From NCBI GenBank assembly GCA_902363675.1, contig CABJAV010000015.1, forward strand, positions 1 through 64,000: a stretch of 64,000 bases of DNA, given 5' to 3'. This DNA comes from Lachnospiraceae bacterium (GTDB lineage Bacteria; Bacillota; Clostridia; Lachnospirales; Lachnospiraceae). Shown in pieces: positions 34,093 to 48,155 of the stretch (its first letter is position 1; every line of letters starts with the position of its first letter). The notes beneath the pieces were generated by a model. That model had not been told where the DNA came from, did not search any database, and saw only the letters and a program-made list of their open reading frames with translations. Both the position numbers and the translations under genes were made by a program.

Positions 34093-34512
34093 TTAATTTT
34101 TCGCTTTTAAAGCAGCCATTAATTGCTCTTTTGCTTTATTCTCTTCATACATTGTAATGACTTCCTGGTCATATTTCATGTCGAACTTCACACGAATATT
34201 CCCCCGGTTTTCAATCATGCTTTCTGCAATATAATACAAATCCTCTCGTACCTTTTCAAATTTCTCTTCGGTGCTTTTCCAGATATTATAATCGAAAACA
34301 TAATTACATGCCAAAACCATATTTCTATCATCGTCCCATTCTTCTTCTGAAGCATAATATGTTGGATACAAATAAGGAAAATCTCTCATAAGTTCACCCG
34401 GGCGATTAATATCTTCTAAATATAACAAGGATATTACCGTTTTTCCATTCGTGATTTCAAAAAGCATCTGATTCTGTTCATTCCATACTAATTTATATAT
34501 GTAATTAATCAT
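34093..34512 (-). CDS. Hypothetical protein, possible immunity protein (copy B)
   Basis: 139 residues from ATG 34512, which overlaps the stop of the upstream gene (ATGA). It begins MINYIYKLVWNEQNQMLFEI, is rich in aromatic and acidic residues, and has no signal or membrane segment. It resembles the upstream protein (MVNWIYELEWNCDGNLLFYI), so the two arose by duplication. Small acidic cytosolic proteins after a secreted toxin are often immunity proteins. Confidence 0.6.
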   Translation of the reverse strand: MINYIYKLVWNEQNQMLFEITNGKTVISLLYLEDINRPGELMRDFPYLYPTYYASEEEWDDDRNMVLACNYVFDYNIWKSTEEKFEKVREDLYYIAESMIENRGNIRVKFDMKYDQEVITMYEENKAKEQLMAALKAKN

Positions 34513-34985
34513 GCCTGTTTTTTCTCCCTTTGTATCAAATGGTTCCATCTTTTGTCAATAGTTTCTTTTAGCCCATTCGTTTCCATACCGTACATATTGT
34601 ATAAATATTCTAGCAAATCAAATGGTTTCTGCTCCAATCGAAAATCCTCATAGTATTTACAAACATTTTTATCATAACAAATATTAAAATTTTCATCAGG
34701 AATTTCACTATCTTCCATGAATTTTTTGACAAATTCATTTAATTCGTTTCGTTTTTCTTTTGCTTTATTTCCCCATTTATATAAAAAACTATGATTTAAG
34801 ACATATATTGCCGCCGAATGTTGACATTCACACTGCCACAAAAGCGCAATACCTTCTCCTTCATTCTGTATATAAAACAGTAAATTACCATCACAGTTCC
34901 ACTCTAATTCATATATCCAATTCACCATATTTATTTCTTTACAATAATTTATAAAATTATCATATATTTCCTTTCCGTAACTCAT
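34509..34985 (-). CDS. Hypothetical protein, possible immunity protein (copy A)
   Basis: 158 residues with no recognised domain. The core from about residue 20 (MVNWIYELEWN) is similar to the next gene. It may start there or at 34985; neither has a strong ribosome binding site. It is cotranscribed with the secreted protein gene upstream, so immunity is a reasonable but unproven guess. Confidence 0.55.
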   Translation of the reverse strand: MSYGKEIYDNFINYCKEINMVNWIYELEWNCDGNLLFYIQNEGEGIALLWQCECQHSAAIYVLNHSFLYKWGNKAKEKRNELNEFVKKFMEDSEIPDENFNICYDKNVCKYYEDFRLEQKPFDLLEYLYNMYGMETNGLKETIDKRWNHLIQREKKQA

Positions 34986-35052
34986 AGTATTTTTATAATT
35001 GTATTCTTGATCCTTTTATATCATATCTGTATCCTGCAGATATATCCCATGA

Positions 35053-35748
35053 TTATACAACAGCTAACAATGCTGGTAAGCACTCTGGAGCACATATAAG
35101 AAATCCAACAACAATTACTACTATGGCTATTGCAACCAATAATTCGTTTGGCTTATCCAAATCTAAATCTTTTGCCTCTATTTTAGCCTTTGCCCTTTTC
35201 ATTTTCTTTAATCCCTTTTTTTGTTTTTGATATTCTGGAGTATTGCGAGCCTTATCTCGAACTTTTTTAGGGATTTTTTTATCGTCTAATGTTTTGCCAT
35301 GACTAGGTGTTCCATCAACATTTTCTACACCTTCAACAATTTTTTTCCCACTTTTTCCTTTTACATGTACGTGTGGTTTGGAATCTCCGCCATGTTCTGG
35401 TAAATCAACACGATACTTCCATCCTTTATACCCTAAGTCCTTCCACCCTCCACTGCTTCCTTTAAGAGTTATTACATCTCCTTTATCTGCTTGTTTGTTT
35501 TCACTTATCAAATTGTCATCATCTATTCGTTTTAACTCTTTTTGCAATTTTCTTGCAGTTTTATTTGATATTTCCCCATCCTTTTTCTTTTCTTGATTTG
35601 CCTGCTTAACAAGAATTTTAATATTTTCAATTGTTTGTTTTCTTGATTGTGCATAAGCTGTGCTTGAAGTATCTAATACTATTATACACATCAACATAAA
35701 TATTAACAATTTTTTTAGTACCATTCTAGCCTGATCGTTTTTTTTCAT
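35053..35748 (-). CDS. Secreted toxin-like protein
   Basis: 231 residues. A signal peptide (residues 12-34, VLKKLLIFMLMCIIVLDTSS ... AYA), a Lys/Glu-rich helical part, then a domain at about 95-160 with WKYRVDLPEHGGDSKPHVHV and DGTPSHGKTLDDKKIPKKVR. The clustered His residues look like a nuclease-type polymorphic toxin tip, but I cannot name the family. A C-terminal hydrophobic segment follows (LLVAIAIVVIVVGFLIC). The promoter is nearly the same as at 13.6 kb. Downstream genes could be immunity genes. Confidence 0.6.
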   Translation of the reverse strand: MKKNDQARMVLKKLLIFMLMCIIVLDTSSTAYAQSRKQTIENIKILVKQANQEKKKDGEISNKTARKLQKELKRIDDDNLISENKQADKGDVITLKGSSGGWKDLGYKGWKYRVDLPEHGGDSKPHVHVKGKSGKKIVEGVENVDGTPSHGKTLDDKKIPKKVRDKARNTPEYQKQKKGLKKMKRAKAKIEAKDLDLDKPNELLVAIAIVVIVVGFLICAPECLPALLAVV

Positions 35749-35875
35749 AATTACTATTTCTCCTTTTCTTTTGCCTTTTATTAATTTCCTCTTTGATCCC
35801 CTTGTAAATATTTTATTCTCTCCTTTCTACAAAAGCCAAAGTATTTTTTAATAACACACAGCTCTTATTTTATCT

Positions 35876-35943
35876 ATTTTAATAAATCAGACTATTATAT
35901 TCAACAAAAACTTCACCAACGACCATATTTTTACACCATCGAC
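35876..35943 (-). promoter_or_regulatory. Second LytTR-type operator and promoter
   Basis: Minus strand: GTCGATGGTG (35943-35934) and GTCGTTGGTG (35923-35914), 20 bases apart, then -35 TTGAAT, 17 bases, -10 TAAAAT (35881-35876). Spacing and the bases around the -10 (TTTATTAAAATAGAT) are the same as at 13.6 kb, so one regulator probably drives both operons. Confidence 0.7.
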
Positions 35944-35948
35944 ATAAG

Positions 35949-35988
35949 AAAACCCATTTTACCAGTTTCCTGATAAAATGGGTTTTTC
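35949..35988 (-). terminator. Terminator of the atp operon
   Basis: AAAACCCATTTTA (35949-35961) pairs with TAAAATGGGTTTT (35974-35986). T-rich bases follow on the minus strand after atpC. Confidence 0.85.
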
Positions 35989-35996
35989 TATCTTGC

Positions 35997-36410
35997 TTAC
36001 TTATGTCCAGCGACATTAATACGTATCAATGCCTTGTGGAGTGCATACTCTGCACGCTTCAAATCGAGATTCTGTGACTTCGCAGCAATTCGTTCTTCTG
36101 CACGCTCCTTCGCGGCTTCCGCACGATTGATGTCGATTTCATCCGGCCATTCGGCAAGCTCCGCAAGCAGCGTAACTTTCTCGCCGAGAATTTCTGCAAA
36201 TCCTGCATGGACGGCTGCAACTTTCTGTTCATCACCGTTGTGTATGATCACAACACCGGGTTCAAGGACGGTGGTCAGTGGAATATGATTTTTGTACACT
36301 CCGATTTCTCCATCCGCCGTATTGAATTCCAGCATATCTGCCTCACCGGCAAAAAATACACGATCCGGTGTGATGATCTCGACCTGAAATAAATCTTTTC
36401 CTTCTGCCAT
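35997..36410 (-). CDS. atpC: ATP synthase F1 subunit epsilon
   Basis: 137 residues from ATG 36410, which has AAGGGG just upstream. N-terminal beta sandwich (VEIITPDRVFFAGEADMLEF, GEIGVYKNHIPLTTVLEPG) and a C-terminal helical hairpin (RAEAAKERAEERIA). It is the central-stalk subunit that couples rotation and inhibits hydrolysis. It is the last gene of the complete atp operon. Confidence 0.95.
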   Translation of the reverse strand: MAEGKDLFQVEIITPDRVFFAGEADMLEFNTADGEIGVYKNHIPLTTVLEPGVVIIHNGDEQKVAAVHAGFAEILGEKVTLLAELAEWPDEIDINRAEAAKERAEERIAAKSQNLDLKRAEYALHKALIRINVAGHK

Positions 36411-36438
36411 AATACCCCTTTCCTGCCTTTGCAAATTT

Positions 36439-37839
<1,401 letters not shown>

Positions 37840-37857
37840 TTATTTTCTCCTTATTTT

Positions 37858-38712
37858 TTACGTTGAAATTGCATTTGCGCCCGCCACAATTTCGGTAAGT
37901 TCCTGCGTAATGGAACCCTGGCGCGCGCGATTGTACTTCAGTGACAGATCACTGATCATTTCTTCCGCATTGCTGGTTGCTGAATCCATTGCCTGCATAC
38001 GTGCACCGTTCTCACTGGCTACCGCCTCAACGAGTGCTCCGTAAAATAAGCTCGTCACATATTTCGGAATAATCATATTCAATGCCTCTTCCTCGTTTGG
38101 CTCATAATTCATCAGAACATTGGAATCCTCTGCGTCCTCCGGATCGATTTCAACCGGAAGGAGTTTGATCATCTTTGCTTCCTGACTTACTGTATTCTTA
38201 AAATGCGTGTATGCCAGATAGATTTCTCCTACTTCTCCGTTTGTAAATGCTTCGAGTACCTTGTTGCACAAAGCCGCCGCATCCGGATAGGTCGGAGCTT
38301 CCATCATGTAAGAAGCATCCAGTGCAATGTGATAATCTCTCCGTCCGAGTGCCTCTACACCTTTTCCTCCTACGGCATAGATGTCGAGATCTTCTTTCGG
38401 AAAATCACTGCCTGTAATCAGTTTGACAATGTTGGAATTATATCCACCTGCCAGTCCTCGATTCGAAGTAATGACAACGATTGCTTTTCTTTTGGAATCG
38501 CCTGCCTGCAAATACGGATGATTGATATTGCCACTTCGTGCCAGCATGGAACTTACGGTTTTGTACATATAATTGAAATACGGGTCCGTCTGTTCCGCAC
38601 GGCTTTTGGCTTTCTGTAGCTTAACGGTTGAAACCAGCTTCATGGCTTTGGTGATCTGCTGCGTACTCTGTATGCTGCTTTTTCTTCGCTTTATGTCTCG
38701 CATGGAGGCCAT
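37858..38712 (-). CDS. atpG: ATP synthase F1 subunit gamma
   Basis: 284 residues. The N-terminal helix MASMRDIKRRKSSIQSTQQI and C-terminal helix MQAMDSATSNAEEMISDLSL ... RQGSITQELTEIVAGANA form the rotating coiled coil. The Rossmann-like middle contains VITSNRGLAGGYN. Standard length and position between atpA and atpD. Confidence 0.97.
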   Translation of the reverse strand: MASMRDIKRRKSSIQSTQQITKAMKLVSTVKLQKAKSRAEQTDPYFNYMYKTVSSMLARSGNINHPYLQAGDSKRKAIVVITSNRGLAGGYNSNIVKLITGSDFPKEDLDIYAVGGKGVEALGRRDYHIALDASYMMEAPTYPDAAALCNKVLEAFTNGEVGEIYLAYTHFKNTVSQEAKMIKLLPVEIDPEDAEDSNVLMNYEPNEEEALNMIIPKYVTSLFYGALVEAVASENGARMQAMDSATSNAEEMISDLSLKYNRARQGSITQELTEIVAGANAIST

Positions 38713-38735
38713 GTCTTACCACCTACTTTCTGCCA

Positions 38736-40791
<2,056 letters not shown>

Positions 40792-40804
<13 letters not shown>

Positions 40805-41319
40805 GTTGATTCACCCATCTCTTTCAATGTCTCATCCACAAGGGAATCCTGGATACTGGTATCAATGGATGCTGCCACAACTTTCTGTGCCATCATAGCT
40901 GCGATGGTAATCATCTCCTGCTTCATATCATCCATTGCGTGCTTTTTCTCCAGTTCTGCTTCCTGTTTGGCATGTGCAATAATGCGGGAAGCTTCCTCTT
41001 TCGCCTCGTCAATGATTTTGGTCTGATTCTTCATCGCCTTCTGTCTCGCATCGGCAAGAATCACTTCAGCTTCTTTGTCAACTTCTTTGAGCTTTGCCTC
41101 ATATTCTGCTTTCAGGGCTTCGGCACTCTCTTTGTCTTCCTTCGCACTGTCAATATCATTGGCAATCCGCTCCTGCCTGTCTTTCAACAGTTTCCGCGCC
41201 GGATTAAAAAGCAGATATGACATTGCAAGTACAAGGAAAAATACTGCAATTGCCAGTAACGCTGTATCGAAGAGCAACTGTGGATCAAGATTAAATAAAA
41301 ATGTCTGTTTAGCTAACAC
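40792..41319 (-). CDS. atpF: ATP synthase F0 subunit b
   Basis: 175 residues. One N-terminal membrane helix (LFDTALLAIAVFFLVLAMSY) and a long charged coiled coil (RQERIANDIDSAKEDKESAE onwards) that forms the peripheral stalk. It overlaps atpH by 13 bases. Confidence 0.95.
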
Positions 41320-41353
41320 TCCTGCTTACTCTCCTTTCCTTCTTTATATTGAA

Positions 41354-41440
41354 ACACATTTTTAATGTGTCTCAAGGAGCACACCGCATGAATAATCGCT
41401 TCGCGATGCGGTGTTCGTAGGAGACATATCTTCGATATGC
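41354..41440. repeat. Hairpin cluster between atpE and atpF
   Basis: Stem-loops in tandem: ACACATT/AATGTGT (41354-41370), CACCGCAT/ATGCGGTG enclosing ATCGC-TTC-GCGAT (41382-41413) and CATATC-TTC-GATATG (41425-41439). The TTC-loop pair recurs on the other side of atpE. Position suggests control of mRNA processing or stability for the high-copy c subunit, or a REP-like intergenic repeat. Confidence 0.7.
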
Positions 41441-41444
41441 CTCA

Positions 41445-42520
<1,076 letters not shown>

Positions 42521-42545
42521 ATAGTCACCTCCTTTATATTTATTT

Positions 42546-42974
42546 TTATTCCACTATTTCTTCGTCAGAAGCTGCATCACGTCTTCCAAACAATCTGCCC
42601 GCTGCTTTTTCAAAAAGCGGCTGAAGGTAGGCTCCTATCTTTAGTCCCAATACCCCAAGAAAAGCGGTAAACAGATTCCCGAAATGAAAATAGCCCAATA
42701 TAATTAACAGAACTGCCACAACGAAGTACCGTAGCAGGCACTTTGCGATAATTCTGCGATTGGCATCTTTGCTCTCGCCCATGGATACTGCATCCCACAG
42801 TACACTTGCAATATGAATCGCAAGTCCGACTGCAATCGCTATTCCATACCACAGGCCTATGGAATAAGCGGCTTTATCTTCTACAAACCACACCCCGGCA
42901 AACTGAATCACCAACCCGTATCCGATGATTGTTGCAACCAGTCCCGGTAATGCATCGTTTAATCTTCTTAGCAT
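42546..42974 (-). CDS. ATP synthase-associated membrane protein (AtpI-like)
   Basis: 142 residues with four membrane helices. It occupies the atpI position just upstream of atpB. Similarity to AtpI/ATP synthase subunit I is in the helix pattern (GLWYGIAIAVGLAIHIASVLW) and place. AtpI assists c-ring assembly. The C-terminal charged tail (RRDAASDEEIVE) is cytosolic. Confidence 0.75.
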   Translation of the reverse strand: MLRRLNDALPGLVATIIGYGLVIQFAGVWFVEDKAAYSIGLWYGIAIAVGLAIHIASVLWDAVSMGESKDANRRIIAKCLLRYFVVAVLLIILGYFHFGNLFTAFLGVLGLKIGAYLQPLFEKAAGRLFGRRDAASDEEIVE

Positions 42975-43010
42975 GTGTACGCCCCAATCCTGTCTGGCAG
43001 CATATACTGC

Positions 43011-43226
43011 CTATTTTTTCATTAATTTTCTGGCCATCTTGTATATATTGGTAGATCCGGCCAAAGCACCGATAAAGAAAAACGGAATCATCATCCATGA
43101 AATCCCTGTTTTTTCCCCAAGCCAGATACCAAATATCGAGCATAAAAAAATAGGAACAAGCATATTGATTCCAAATTGAAATACCAATATCAGTGCATTC
43201 CATACCTGTTTATTATCTTTCTTCAT
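43011..43226 (-). CDS. AtpZ/AtpI-type small membrane protein
   Basis: 71 residues, two membrane helices (ALILVFQFGINMLVPIFLC; MIPFFFIGALAGSTNIYKM). Short proteins of this shape start many Bacillota atp operons (AtpZ/AtpQ) and may bind Mg2+ or Ca2+. It is the first gene after the promoter at 43.26 kb. Confidence 0.8.
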   Translation of the reverse strand: MKKDNKQVWNALILVFQFGINMLVPIFLCSIFGIWLGEKTGISWMMIPFFFIGALAGSTNIYKMARKLMKK

Positions 43227-43260
43227 GGCTCCCCTTTATACTTTCTCGCAACTATATTTT

Positions 43261-43288
43261 ATTATACCATTTTTCGTCGATTTGTCCA
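43261..43288 (-). promoter_or_regulatory. Promoter of the atp operon
   Basis: On the minus strand TGGACA (43288-43283), 16 bases, TATAAT (43266-43261), about 35 bases before the first atp gene. A near-consensus vegetative promoter. Confidence 0.7.
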
Positions 43289-43453
43289 TAAGAACTGGCT
43301 TTTGCATAAGCTTTTCGTCAATATGTTAACAAATTTTACCAAAACTTCGTATAAATGACAAAAGGAGCCCTACATTACTGCGCTTTCGTGCATATGTATT
43401 GCTCCTGTGTATGTCTCTCTCTAAAATTATTTACTTTTAAAGTGTTTCCTATG

Positions 43454-43933
43454 CTACAACCCCAACGAAACATTTCTTCCTGTATGCTCATATCTGCGCA
43501 GCGTTACCCCTGCGGCACGGAGCATTTTCTTGGAAGCCATGACTCCTGCGGTATCTGCATATTTGTCACTGTCATATACAACTTCGCGAATGCCCGACTG
43601 AATGATGGCCTTTGCACATTCGTTACATGGGAAAAGCGTCACATAAATGCTAGCTCCCTCAAGGCTGCCACCGCGATAATTCAGTATCGCATTCAGTTCA
43701 CTGTGCGTTGTATAAAAATATTTGTTGTCATCTCCTTCCCGAACCCACGGAAATTCATCATCGGAACATCCGGTCGGGAATCCATTGTATCCCATCGATA
43801 GGATTTTGTGCTCGGAGCTTACGATACAGGCTCCCACCTGGGTATTCGGATCCTTTGAGCGCATGCCCGAAAGCATCGCGATTCCCATGAAGTATTCATC
43901 CCAACTGATATAATCCTGTCTCTTCGTGCTCAT
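43454..43933 (-). CDS. dCMP/cytidine deaminase family protein (ComEB-like)
   Basis: 159 residues. The zinc site is complete: HSELNAILN (His and catalytic Glu, near residue 79) and PCNECAKAI (two Cys, near 105). MRSKDPNTQVGACIVSSEHK and GYNGFPTGCSDDEFPW are typical of dCMP deaminases, which supply dUMP. It lies in the same orientation upstream of the atp promoter and downstream of upp. Confidence 0.92.
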   Translation of the reverse strand: MSTKRQDYISWDEYFMGIAMLSGMRSKDPNTQVGACIVSSEHKILSMGYNGFPTGCSDDEFPWVREGDDNKYFYTTHSELNAILNYRGGSLEGASIYVTLFPCNECAKAIIQSGIREVVYDSDKYADTAGVMASKKMLRAAGVTLRRYEHTGRNVSLGL

Positions 43934-43975
43934 ATTCTACACCTCTTTAATATGTGATAAGTTCTCATAGAAAAC

Positions 43976-44605
43976 TTATTTCGTACCAAAAATACGGTCT
44001 CCAGCGTCTCCAAGTCCCGGAACGATATATTTCTTTTCATTCAGATGCTCATCAAGTGCACCGATGAAAATGTCAACATCCGGATGTGCTTCTTTCAGTC
44101 TCTGTACGCCTTCCGGAGCAGCAATGATGCACATAAAGCGAATGCTCTTTACCCCTTTGTCCTTTAACATCTGTAATGCTGCCACTGCAGATCCACCGGT
44201 TGCCAGCATTGGATCTACAACAAATACTTCACGGTTTGAACAGTCAGCCGGAAGTTTGCAGTAATATTCTACCGGCTCTGCAGTCTCCGGATCACGGTAA
44301 AGTCCGATATGACCGACTTTTGCTGCCGGAATCATCTCAAGCATCCCTTCCACCATACCAAGACCTGCACGCAGGATTGGTACGACTGCCAGTTTCTTTC
44401 CCTTCAATTCTTTTACGGTTGTCTTACAGATTGGTGTCTCAATCTCTACATCTGTAAGTTCAAGGTCTCTGGTCGCTTCATAGCACTCTAACATTGCCAC
44501 TTCACTTACCAGTGTACGGAACTCTTTGGAACCGGTTTCCTTTCTTCTCATAATTCCAATCTTATGCTGGATCAGCGGATGATCCATAACTACTACTTTT
44601 GCCAT
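43976..44605 (-). CDS. upp: Uracil phosphoribosyltransferase
   Basis: 209 residues. PRPP loop [16 protein letters not shown] near 128-143, uracil pocket at the C-terminus ([16 protein letters not shown]), and [11 protein letters not shown]. It salvages uracil to UMP. GGAG lies nine bases before the ATG. It overlaps the end of the phosphatase gene by 44 bases. Confidence 0.97.
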   Translation of the reverse strand: MAKVVVMDHPLIQHKIGIMRRKETGSKEFRTLVSEVAMLECYEATRDLELTDVEIETPICKTTVKELKGKKLAVVPILRAGLGMVEGMLEMIPAAKVGHIGLYRDPETAEPVEYYCKLPADCSNREVFVVDPMLATGGSAVAALQMLKDKGVKSIRFMCIIAAPEGVQRLKEAHPDVDIFIGALDEHLNEKKYIVPGLGDAGDRIFGTK

Positions 44606-45071
44606 GCTCGTATTCTCCTTCGTTTTCGTTTAATTTTTTTACGAGTTTTTTGATTGATTTGCGCAATGTCTCATAGCATAATCCATATGCCGGTAACGCC
44701 CCTCCATACGGATCTAATATTTCCAGTTCATCGCCCACATAAGATGTAAGCACGTGAATATTTTCCGGAATCGCATTCTCGAACTGTTCAAGAATCCGTT
44801 CTCTCTGCACCTCTTCCATTGGCAGGACCAGCGCATCTTCCGTCAGATCTTCCTCTGTCAACTGCTGCGAAACAAAACCCTCCATATTGATTCCATTACT
44901 GATCAAAACAGCCTCCGCCTTCTGGTTCATCGGTTCTGGAAACTGTACAACAAGTCCGCGGGACACAACCTCTACCGGATGTTTCAGTGAAAAATCCCCA
45001 AATATTCCTGCGGCCATCGCTTCGCGGCACGTTCCTGTCTGCGAAACGAAAATAATTTTGTTATATTCCAT
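44562..45071 (-). CDS. Low-molecular-weight phosphatase family protein, nucleophile Cys absent
   Basis: 169 residues with the LMW-PTP fold. The P-loop reads [13 protein letters not shown], where active enzymes have a Cys at the first position of the C-x5-R motif. Ser stands there, while Arg and the second Cys remain. The acid loop ILDPYGG is present. Activity as a tyrosine phosphatase is therefore doubtful; related Lachnospiraceae proteins may share the change. It lies between the Sua5 gene and upp. Confidence 0.75.
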   Translation of the reverse strand: MEYNKIIFVSQTGTCREAMAAGIFGDFSLKHPVEVVSRGLVVQFPEPMNQKAEAVLISNGINMEGFVSQQLTEEDLTEDALVLPMEEVQRERILEQFENAIPENIHVLTSYVGDELEILDPYGGALPAYGLCYETLRKSIKKLVKKLNENEGEYEHGKSSSYGSSADPA

Positions 45072-45089
45072 ACTCTGCCCTCTCTTATT

Positions 45090-46142
45090 CTATACATGTA
45101 TTACGGTATGTCCGGCCGCTTTAAGTAACCTGTTCATAATCGCCTGTCCAATTCTCGGTGTCTGGAAACATTCTGAATAAATTTCCCCCACATTTAATTC
45201 ATCACATTCCCTGAGAATTTTATATAAATGCTGCGCAATGGCATCCTCGTCTGCACGTTTTCCAATACAGAGGATCACATCCGCATCATACTGTTCTTTT
45301 GTCTCTTCGGTTGCAATGACGGCTACTTTCTTGCCTTCTGCCTGACGTGCTGCTGTCAGCTCATTAATCTTTGCAACGACTGCATCCTGCGCACCGTCCA
45401 CAATTACCATGTCAGCCTTCGGCGCATAATGCTTATACTTCATCCCCGGTGCTTTCGGCTTTCTTGTATCATCTGCCGCAATAATGCCCGGATCAATGAC
45501 AACTTCCTCTCCCAACACTTCGGACAGCATCTCCGGGGTAATATATCCCGGACGAAGCACCATCGGTTTGTCCTCGGTCAGGTCAATGATCGTAGATTCA
45601 ATTCCAATGCCTACCGGACCTCCATCGAGGATCATTGCAATCCTTCCGGAAAGATCTTCTGCTACATGCTGCGCCTCTGTTGGGCTTGGACGTCCGGATG
45701 TATTGGCGCTTGGTGCTGCGATCAGGCATCCGCTTTTACGGATGAGATCGAGCGCTACCGGATGATTCGGCATACGCACTGCCACCGTGTCCATTCCTCC
45801 GGTTGTGGCTGACGGCACGGCATCACTCTTCCATACGATCATCGTCAGTGGTCCCGGCCAGAATGCATCTGCCAGCTTTTTGGCCTGTTCCGGAATCGTT
45901 TTTGCAACGCGTTCCATATCCGAAAATTCTGCAATGTGCACAATCAGCGGATTGTCCGAAGGACGTCCTTTCGCTGCGTAAATCTTCTTCGCTGCTTCCG
46001 GATGCAACGCATCTCCACCAAGTCCATAAACGGTCTCGGTCGGAAACGCAACAAGCTCTCCCTCCGCAATCAGTTGTCCTGCCTGTTCCATTATATGTTC
46101 GTCAATCTGTCTGGGATCAACTTTCTCTATTATTGTCTCCAT
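45090..46142 (-). CDS. L-threonylcarbamoyladenylate synthase (Sua5 type)
   Basis: 350 residues from ATG 46142; an earlier in-frame start would overlap the promoter at 46.2 kb. The YrdC domain has AFPTETVYGLGGDAL near 30, KGRPSDNPLIVHI and SANTSGRPSPT. The C-terminal Sua5 extension starts around residue 225 (SPGMKYKHYAP type: KAPGMKYKHYAPKAD). It makes threonylcarbamoyl-AMP from Thr, bicarbonate and ATP for t6A in tRNA. Confidence 0.95.
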   Translation of the reverse strand: METIIEKVDPRQIDEHIMEQAGQLIAEGELVAFPTETVYGLGGDALHPEAAKKIYAAKGRPSDNPLIVHIAEFSDMERVAKTIPEQAKKLADAFWPGPLTMIVWKSDAVPSATTGGMDTVAVRMPNHPVALDLIRKSGCLIAAPSANTSGRPSPTEAQHVAEDLSGRIAMILDGGPVGIGIESTIIDLTEDKPMVLRPGYITPEMLSEVLGEEVVIDPGIIAADDTRKPKAPGMKYKHYAPKADMVIVDGAQDAVVAKINELTAARQAEGKKVAVIATEETKEQYDADVILCIGKRADEDAIAQHLYKILRECDELNVGEIYSECFQTPRIGQAIMNRLLKAAGHTVIHV

Positions 46143-46193
46143 AACTCCCACACTTTTCATTTCTGTCAAAGACTTATTTTTACCATTCAATCT

Positions 46194-46223
46194 ATTATAT
46201 GATACACAAAGCATCATTGTCAA
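46194..46223 (-). promoter_or_regulatory. Promoter of the Sua5 operon
   Basis: Minus strand TTGACA (46223-46218), 18 bases, TATAAT (46199-46194), about 50 bases before the chosen start. Confidence 0.75.
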
Positions 46224-46342
46224 ATTGAACAAAAAAAAGCGCGTTTTGCAAGATATGTCGTAAAAACACGACGAAAAAAGTTTGAATCATAAGACCTTAA
46301 TATCTATAATATACTTATAATTTCAGAAAAGGAGGATATGTC

Positions 46343-46994
46343 GTGGAAAAAGTACGTTACATGATTTCCGATGCCGCCGCCATGGCCGGTGTGGAGACAC
46401 ATGTGTTACGTTACTGGGAAGAGGAACTCGATCTGACCATCCCGCGAAATGAGATGGGCCATCGATATTATACACGCGAAAATATACTGGAATTTCAAAA
46501 GATCAAAGAATTGAAAGAACAAGGCTATCAGCTGAAAGCCATCCGGATGATCATACATAGTCAGGATGTGGAAAAAGCGCAGGCGCTCTATCGCCCGGAT
46601 GCAGGCACTTCCGACGGTCATTCTGCGAATGATCTGTTAAATATGCCGTCCGGCTGCCAGTCCAGACATACCTTTGTGTCAAGCCACAAAGATACGGAAA
46701 ACGGACTGTCCGCCGAGGAACGCATGGCGCAATTCCGCGAACTGATGAGTGACATTGTCGGCCGCGCCATTGCGCAGAACAACGAAGAACTAAGTCTGAG
46801 TATCAGTCAGGAGGTGCGAGAGACCGTCTTGAAAGAAATGAATTATCTTTTCCGGGAACAGGAAGAGTCCCAGGAGGAGCGCTACAGAAAACTCGATGCC
46901 GCAATCCGCAGCAAACTCCGCAAAAAACACTCGCTTTTTTCCCGGAAAGACAAGTCCAAAAAGGTTTCAAAAGTCAAAGGCGATGCCGTGCCTA

Positions 46995-47002
<8 letters not shown>
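46343..47002 (+). CDS. MerR-family transcriptional regulator
   Basis: 219 residues from GTG 46343, with AGGAGG seven bases upstream. The N-terminal winged helix (YMISDAAAMAGVETHVLRYW, then RYYTRENILEFQKIKELKEQ) is a MerR DNA-binding domain. The rest is a charged, helical region ending in a Lys-rich tail, without the Cys of metal sensors. The group resembles MerR proteins linked to growth or stress in Lachnospiraceae. Target unknown. Confidence 0.85.
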
Positions 47003-48152
<1,150 letters not shown>

Positions 48153-48155
48153 AGT

